Origin: Talpa occidentalis
Lineage: Eukaryota > Chordata > Mammalia > Eulipotyphla > Talpidae
NCBI RefSeq assembly: GCF_014898055.3
Contig: NW_023604861.1
Location: forward strand, 94,800,083-94,864,082
DNA: 64,000 nucleotides
Reading direction: 5' to 3'
The translations under genes were made by a program, and so were the position numbers. The notes beneath the pieces were generated by a model. That model saw nothing but the letters and a program-made list of their open reading frames with translations, had not been told where the DNA came from and ran no database searches. This document shows, piece after piece, positions 57,020-64,000 of the stretch. Positions within the stretch are counted from its first letter, which is position 1. Every line of letters starts with the position of its first letter.

Positions 57020-57283
57020 CTGGTGGCTCAAGGGGTTAGGAAGCAACCTATGAAGCTGTCCGCAGCCACTGCAGCACGAATTTGATCCCAACTGGGCCAG
57101 GGAGCAACCCACATGGTGCAACAGGCCTCTCCTCACACTCCCTCTGCTCCCCTCAGCAGTGTATTTCAGTCAATCTGCCTGTTCTGTTCCCCACTCTGTC
57201 TCTGGTGAATCCTCTCACCACCCATACCTCTGGCCTGTACCCCAGCTCTTGTATGTATAAATAAATCTTAAAAAAAAAGAAAG
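57019..57283 (+). mobile_element. tRNA-derived SINE, 5' end altered
   Basis: Starts CTGGTGGCTCAAGGGG without the usual GGGCCTCC head, then a normal body and tail. Confidence 0.88.
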
Positions 57284-57984
57284 AATTAAGCAATGGGAAG
57301 GGAAGAGTGTAGGAGACATGAGCACTGGGCAGGCATATTTGATATCAAATATTAAGAGCTATAAATGCATATACCCTTATGCTCAGTAATTACAATTTAA
57401 AAAATTTCTCCAGTGGGTATAGTCTTAGACTGGCATGATAGGAAATGAAAACAGAATTGTACTACCCTATACAGCGATGGAAATAACCAAAATGATCAGA
57501 AATAAAGGATTCCTTAAGTAAACTATGATCATGCATTCAATAAATGTTTAAGCATTAACATTATTAAGTGTTAAAATTTCAGAACAGTTGGGACAAGGAG
57601 AATGCTGATGGTGAACTTTATAAAGACAACACTCAGCATGATCAAAACTATGTAAAAATGTGTGAAAACATTAGAATAAAATACATCAAGATGCCTTTCC
57701 TTTTCTAGTTTCAAATTTCTCCACCATATATTACCACAACTTCTTACTTTTGCAGATGGAAGACTTAAAAATAATTTACTTCTCTTCTAGGGGAGCAATG
57801 CTTAGGCAAAACTTCCCTCTGCCCCAGAACCCACCTTCAGAACTGGACTTTTTTGTTTTGGGGAAGCAGAATCTAGCAGTGTGTGTTTCACTTTTTAGCC
57901 CACATTGTCTGTGCCGTTATTTTGTGTTGTCTCATAATTCTCCAGTTTAGTGTGCTTATATCTTTCTCCAAAACTACTTAAAAT
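57284..57984. other. Unique intergenic sequence
   Basis: AT-rich; possible further old L1 text, nothing secure. Confidence 0.4.
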
Positions 57985-58262
57985 TAAAAAAAAATTGTGG
58001 TGAAATATACTAAACATAAAATTTACCATTTTAACTATTTTTTAAGGACAATTCAGTGGCATAAAGTACACTCACACTGCTGTTGTTGTAACTGTCACCC
58101 TCATCCATCTCCAGAACTTTTTTATCTTCCCAAACTGAAACTCTGTCCCCATGAAGCACACTCCCCACTGCGCTCTCCCCCTAAGTTCTGGGAACCACCA
58201 TTCTATTTCCTGTTTGTGAATTTGACTACTCTTTCTATCTCATTTAAGTAGAAATCATATAA
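57985..58262 (+). mobile_element. Old L1M-type 3' fragment
   Basis: CATAAAATTTACCATTTTAAC, TTCAGTGGCATAAAGTAC, CATCCATCTCCAGAACTTTTT and TGAATTTGACTACTCT are a well-known old L1 3' text. Confidence 0.7.
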
Positions 58263-60879
58263 AATTTCTTCTTTTCCCACAACCTTTTATAAAGTTCTCT
58301 GGGGGTAAGGATCATGTCCCTGAATTGTTTTCATTTTAAATGTCATGAGCAAATGTAATTGCTCATTTATTTAATACTTAATACACGACTAAGCGGAGGG
58401 ATGGGCATGTGGTGTGGGGACTGACAACGCAGTGGGGCTGAGCAAACAAGGAGGACACAAAGAAGGAACGACTCAGGGTGAGACGTGCATGTGTGTGGCC
58501 ACGGAGAACCCATGGACCGTGGCTGAGTCTCCGTGTTTGTAGGATGTGTGGGGGCATGGTCCTGGAGGGAGGTGAGCAGGAACTCTGGAGTTGTCTAAGC
58601 ACAGTAAGGGAGGGTCTTCTGTGTGTGTGTCTTTGTGTGTGTGTGCTCACACCAAGGGGTCTTGGGGGATATGGCAAGCCTGAGGTGACTGGGAGAACTG
58701 GAGCTTATTCCAGGTACAACGGGGAGCTGTGGGGGAGCCTCTTCTGGCTTGAGTGGAGGGAAGGAGGCCTGGGTGCACATGGGTGCACATGGGCTGGTGC
58801 TGGGCTCTGACTCTGTTGCACTCTGTACCTACAAGACTTCCTGGGCCAGGGCCAGGAGGGGCCCTGAATGTAAGACACCAAGGCCAAAGTGCAGATGGAT
58901 GCAGCCTGTCATGTAGCTAAGTGGGCACAGCCCAGACTCAGAGCCCTCTTAGTTCTGTGTCTTTGTGCATAGTGCCTGGTATAGGCAGGGAGCTGATGGT
59001 TATCTCCAATTTGCAGGAGAGGAAATTGAAGCTCAGGGGTGAGAACAGCATACCCAAGGTCAAGGAGTAAGTCAGCGAATGAAGAGTGAATAGATGATTA
59101 GATGAAAGCGCAAATGAAAAGAGTAAAAGGGTCTGATGCTACCCCTACTCCCACCAGGATTTACTATCACTGGTGCAGGGAAGTGAGTGGGGGGCCGATG
59201 GGTGGGGAATGGGAGTAGAGGGGAAGCAAAGTCACCAGATAAGATGAAAAGTGCTTCTTTCTGAAAGTCTCCTGTTGATCTTACTTACGGTAAATGCAAT
59301 GTCATATCCTATTTTTCTTTTACTTATTGGCATCAGCATTCTCTGAATCTCTTACAAAATCTTGATAACCACAATTTTTGAGTTATGTAGCAAACAAGAC
59401 CACAATTTGTTAAAGTTCCCTTTTATTGTTGCTTAGGTTGTTTTTGACATTTCTAAGTATATAAGCGATGCCCCTCAGTAATGCTAAGAACATTTCTGGA
59501 GGACTGACCTCTAGATTGGGTTTCAAATAACTGAGCCAGTTCTTTGGTCCCTGTTGCTTTGAAGCCTCCACAGTGCCTGAGGCAGGTGTGCACATGCTAA
59601 GGAGGTCAGGACAGTACAGGGATGACATCGCAACTGCATTTGTAGTGAACTTGTTTGCCCTGTCCCAAGGGCAGGATAAAAGTGGGGGGCACTCCTGGAG
59701 AGGGGAGGGGCTGCCCTACATAACATCCCCACATGAAAGGGGCAGGTGTGCAGGGGGAGCCCACGGAGGCAGCACTTCAGCCTGACTCCCCCTGTTCATG
59801 GGGAGTCAATGCCTGCCTCTCAAGACCCCCAACCCTTCGTTGGCAGGTCAGCTTAATTTCCCTTTGACTGGACCTTGCCCAGGGCCCAAGGATTCTTGCA
59901 ATGACCCCATCTGAGGTGCAACCCCAGAGCCTATAACTGTTGAAGCAAACCCCAGGCACGCAAAGACAGAGGCTTACAGTTGGCTTTAAGTCACTGATCA
60001 TACTGGAATCAGAGAACAGCTGCCCTGGCAGGGCCATTCGGCATGTCCCAGGTGGGAGAGCCAGCACTGGGCAGGGCAGGGGATGTCCTAGGACCCCAGG
60101 AGCCCGGACTCCAGCCAGCTCCACCTCCTATGGCTGATGCCCACAGGTCATACACTTCTTGGAAGTAACTAACAGAGCATAGGTGTGGAAGCCATGCAGG
60201 GGATAAGAAAAGTGCCATAACTTTTTTGCTGCCAACTCCCAAGACCACAAGCGAAGTGTGGGAGCTTCTTAGAAAGAGCACATCCTACCCAGCTGCTGGC
60301 CTCTCGCCCATCCACCCTGCCCTGTATTGCTATTGCCCTTACCTGACTGAATCAGGCTGCGTGACTCAGCATATGTCTGTCAGTCACCCCCAAAGACACA
60401 CAGTGGAGAGCAGCTGCCCTCAGGGAGAGGAGACGAACACAATGAAGGAACACATACCTGAGTGTGTGGACATCGACGCTGGACCTCTCAGAGGAAATCA
60501 TCTAAGACAGTCCACTCCAGCTTTGATAAATCTGTTGACCAAGCAGGCTGAGGCACGGTGTTTTTTTGGAAAGTCTCATTTATCTTATATTGATGTGCCT
60601 TTAAGAACCTGAAAGGAAGTGTGGCCTTGTGGGGAAGCTCTGTGCAGGCAGTGGGGCCAGTGTTGTCTTCTTAGCTCTAACCCTGTCTGTCAGAGGCGTC
60701 CATCTGGCCAGAGCATGAGGAGGCGGTCAACCTGCCCCCTGTTAACCTCAAGTACCACCCCAGTTGTGTGGCAGGGTGATGGAGCTACAAGGCTAAAGTT
60801 CTCCCCCCAGTAATGAAACCAAATAAAGAGCAACTCTGAAAAAACAAGACTTTTTTTTTTTTAAATAATGGAATATTTT
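58263..60879. other. Unique intergenic sequence
   Basis: Short GT-rich patch at 58619-58643 and a 10-bp tandem GGGTGCACAT near 58769-58790. No exon recognised; in particular no CD8B exon. Confidence 0.4.
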
Positions 60880-61150
60880 GGGGCCTCCCCTGGTGGTGCA
60901 GCTGGTTGAGCGCCTTGCTGCGAAGCTGCCCGCAGCCTCTGCAGCTCCGGTTCCATTCCCAGCCGGCCAGGGAGAGTCCCATATGGCACGGCAGACCTCT
61001 CCCGTCTCGCCCACTGCTCCCCTCAGCAGTGTTTTTGGTCCATCTGCCTGTTCTGCTCCCTGCTCTGTCTCTGGTGAATCCTCTCACCCTCCCGCACCTC
61101 TGGTCTCTACCCCAGTTCTTGTATAAATAAATAAATCTTAAAAAAAAAAA
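60880..61150 (+). mobile_element. tRNA-derived SINE
   Basis: Flanked by AATGGAATAT(T/C)TTG repeats. Confidence 0.95.
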
Positions 61151-62452
61151 TGGAATATCTTGAGAATCCGTATCTTGTAAGGGTTTATAAATGAAGAGGA
61201 AGTATCATAATGATACTTTTGGAAGCTGCAGTGGTTCTGGGCCAGGAGGCAGATGCGTTGGAAAGAGCAGAGAGGGACAGGACACATCGCCCAGCCCAGT
61301 CATGTGGAAAGAGCCCCAACTCTTAACCTTCTGTATCTGGGTACCTAACCATGTCACTACTGGGTGTGAATTGTGGCAATTAGACATACCTGTTTCCTTA
61401 AAGACAAACAAAAAGCAGGGTCAGGGTTATTTTTATGAAGTACAGGGGTGTCATTTGCTAACTGGCACTGCAATGGGCTTCCTTGAATGGGCAGGAAAGG
61501 GGTGGGCTGATGGTCGACACACTGGAATTTGGCCACAGAAATGGCCACACATGGATTTTTCATCAACAAAAAGATGATTTTGGTGCTTTAGTGATTTAAA
61601 ATGCATTAATGACTCAAAACTATAGTCAAATGTAAGCCATTGAGTACATTTGCTTTGGAGGGGTTCTTGGAAGCTTGCCTTGGCTTCCTTTGAGAAAAGA
61701 GCTTTCTGGTATAATTAGTTAAACATGAAGTGGTTTCTAAGTCACAGGAGATATTTAAACATGGGGCGGGAAAGCACTTGGCAAGGGTGTCATCAAGGGT
61801 GTTCCAGATTATGTTAGAAGCTGAATTAGACAGACTTTAATTGCTAACTTTACCAGTTGCAAAGATTTTTGAATTTTAGATGCAGTTTGCTGCAACTTCA
61901 GCCACACCTAGAGAAGAGAAATGGCCCACAGGATGGTTATGCAGGGATCATGAGCTTTGGAAATTTATATAGTGATAAGAATAAGTTAATACGTGCAGCA
62001 CCCAAGATTATAAACTGTTTTGGCTCTTGTCCCTATGAGTTGGGTGGGGGGACAGCACATCACAATTAGCATTATTGGAGTATCTAGGTGAAGTCCTCTC
62101 CTGCTTGCTGCTTTCTGGCTTAATGTCTTGCTTGTTAAATGTCAAAGATGTATCACTGCATAAGGGGTTAACTAAGAGAATGTAGATAAATCAGTATGGT
62201 ACCAAGCAGACACAGAGTCTTTAATAAATGGAGATGGGACTGTGTCTGTTTTGGTTATGGCTATATTCTGGTTCTCATGGTATTTTACACTCTGTTAACC
62301 AGATATAGACATTTAAAAAAAAAATTCTTCCTGCATTTACACCCAAGCACCTCTAATCACATCTTTAAAAAAGATGGGGCAAATGTCAACAATGTGTGAA
62401 GACATGGGTCATTTTTGACATTAGATGTGGTCAGCCATCCTCTGAAAACAAG

Positions 62453-62489
<37 letters not shown>

Positions 62490-63205
62490 CGGACCTACAG
62501 CCAGCTTTTGAAATATATATAAAAAATAGATAATCTCAATTATTTTTTTTTATAATCTCAATCTCAATTATTTTGGACATTTTGAATTTTTTTTTAATGT
62601 TTGCTACTTGTGGTTATTTTTTTCCTCTAAAAGGAGATTTTCCAGTTACAGAAGATGTTGTGGTTGAGTTCACTTTCGAGTGGCCGTGGAGAGAGACGTG
62701 AGATTTCAGAGCAGCAGTGGTGGTGAGCCTGTGCTATTCGGGGTCACATGTAAGTGTGAAGTTCTATTTTAAATAATTGCAGATATTATTCTTTATTATC
62801 AAAAATCAAATGTCTTTTTAGAGAAATGCTAGGATATGGTAAAGCAAAGATGAGAGGAAAAGAAATTATTCATATAGTCCTAGCCTCAAAGATACAACTG
62901 GCAACCTCTGGTATTATCACATTTCAGGTTCTCATGTTCTTAAAAATTGGGCCATACTCTAGTTGCTCAATAATATTTCCTAACTTTTAAGCAGAAATTA
63001 TTTTCTTGTGATTTTTTTCCTCCAAAATTGAATGCTTTTTTTTTTTAGCCTGACATAAATGTAATAACAGATAGAAGTAAGACAGAAACAAAAACATGAA
63101 GGCAAAATCACCTGTTAATCTGCTATTTCGCACACTCCCGCAAGAAACAGCTTTTACATTCTGGTTTATACGCTTTCTAACTACTTTTTCTTAATGCGTG
63201 TTTCT
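61151..63205. other. Unique intergenic sequence
   Basis: No gene recognised; contains a GT microsatellite. Confidence 0.4.
62455..62488 (+). repeat. (GT)17 microsatellite
   Basis: Uninterrupted GT dinucleotide run, probably polymorphic. Confidence 0.97.
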
Positions 63206-64000
63206 TTTTTTACTCCAAATTCCTGGTTTAATAAGGACTCGATAGAAATAGAGGCCCAAACATCAGGCTGTTGACAAAAATAACCCATAGCATCAACTTT
63301 AGAAGACCAATCTTAAGACTATTGCACTATTTTCCTAGAGGATATATTTGATATGCAATTCCCACTCATAAAATACATTGTGACATTTGTGTGCAATGTA
63401 TTTACACACATTTGTGTGCAATGTAGCACTCTTATGTGGGGTATGGCACACATATCTCTATCTCAAAGCTGCTGTCAGCTGCTCCTCAACTAATGAGGTT
63501 GCTTTGCAGCGAGGGAAGAGACTACAGAACACTTGTATGAATGTAGAGAACTCTACTCCTTGCATAGCCAGAGATTATCTTGGAGACAGTTGATAAAAAC
63601 CATAACGCACTTTTTATTGTTAAGCCATAAAGAGGTATAAAAATTAAAAACAAAAAGTAAAACCTAAAACTAACTACTGAGAGTATCAAAGAAAGTGAAA
63701 ATGGGACTAGATACAGGGCAGTAAGAATTTATGAACAAGGGAAAGACAAAGGTGGGGAGAACAGCGAGCACGTGCTGAAGATGCTGGGGGAGAGGATCTG
63801 GTGACAATTTTGATCTTAGACAACTGCCAGGGCAAGCAATAATGGGGCAGGTCTTGTAAACCCCACTATGTACTTAAGAGTCATCCTCACTGTTGGCTCT
63901 GTCTTTGTCATCCTCTCCTTCCTCAGCCTGTTTTTCTCAACCTGAATCAACTCCAGCTGGTCACCCCGATCTTCATTCTCATCGTTCTTTAGATCCCCTT
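63206..64000 (-). pseudogene. HNRNPC: HNRNPC processed pseudogene, 3' part (continues past right edge)
   Basis: Near 63990-63890 the minus strand encodes, in broken frames, the acidic C-terminus of hnRNP C (NEDRGDQLELI, AEEGEDDKD, NSEDDS then stop). It then follows the HNRNPC 3' UTR for several hundred bases (CATAGTGGGGTTTA, CAATAAAAAG then TATGGTTTTTATCAACTGTCTCC) to CCAGGAATTTGGAG and a short A-run at about 63212-63206. The parent protein packages nascent nuclear RNA. Lack of introns, frameshifts and an A-tail indicate a retrocopy. Confidence 0.88.
63384..63424 (+). repeat. Tandem duplication in HNRNPC pseudogene 3' UTR
   Basis: ACATTTGTGTGCAATGTA occurs twice, separated by a few bases. 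In the parent UTR I would expect one copy. Confidence 0.7.

Noticed and set aside
62455..62488. GT run as a regulatory Z-DNA element
   Set aside because: Ordinary microsatellite; no supporting context.
1..64000. CRISPR arrays, operons, bacterial mobile elements
   Set aside because: The window is mammalian nuclear DNA; the repeats are SINE, LINE and LTR elements.

Overview
This is mammalian nuclear DNA. The anchor is a complete single-copy gene, CD8A (T-cell coreceptor CD8 alpha), on the minus strand at about 28.25-33.95 kb. All six coding exons can be placed, with consensus splice sites, a 3' UTR and a poly(A) signal. The rest is intergenic and repeat-rich: two endogenous retroviruses, one full-length LINE-1, more than 25 copies of one tRNA-derived SINE family, and four processed-pseudogene copies (RTRAF twice, RPL36, HNRNPC). 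The SINE head resembles GGGCCTCCC(C/T)(G/T)GTGGCGCAG and the tail is (AAAT)n. I cannot name this SINE family, so the species is open. A laurasiatherian mammal is likely, and a rhinolophoid bat is only a guess.

Layout. 1-1805: 5' end of an MLV-like gammaretroviral provirus (minus strand; LTR, tRNA-Pro primer site, a glyco-Gag-like leader, gag running off the left edge). 1806-7525: an older, decayed class I provirus, also on minus, with gag-pro-pol-env remnants and its own 235-bp 5' LTR; the younger provirus sits in its env. 7526-17200: copy 1 of a segmental duplication holding a CpG-rich block, an RTRAF pseudogene, old L1 pieces and many SINEs. 17201-19395: unique sequence. 19667-26012: full-length L1 on minus with both ORFs open and a perfect 15-bp target-site duplication. 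28.25-33.95 kb: CD8A, with an RPL36 pseudogene in its last intron. 35682-36313: a 5'-truncated young L1. 36.3-46.5 kb: unique sequence and SINEs. 46556-54386: copy 2 of the duplication. 54.4-63.2 kb: old L1 remnants, two SINEs and a GT microsatellite. 63206-64000: 3' end of an HNRNPC processed pseudogene on minus.

The duplication pair is the most informative structure. Shared and private SINEs order the events. The two copies carry independent SINE insertions, in opposite orientation, at the same short target. One copy shows a SINE-SINE deletion, copy 1 ends exactly at a SINE boundary, and a third partial copy of the duplicated DNA lies inside the leader of the older provirus. I found no new gene system. 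The unusual content is structural (transposon-driven rearrangement beside CD8A), plus a membrane-anchored Gag leader in the younger provirus.
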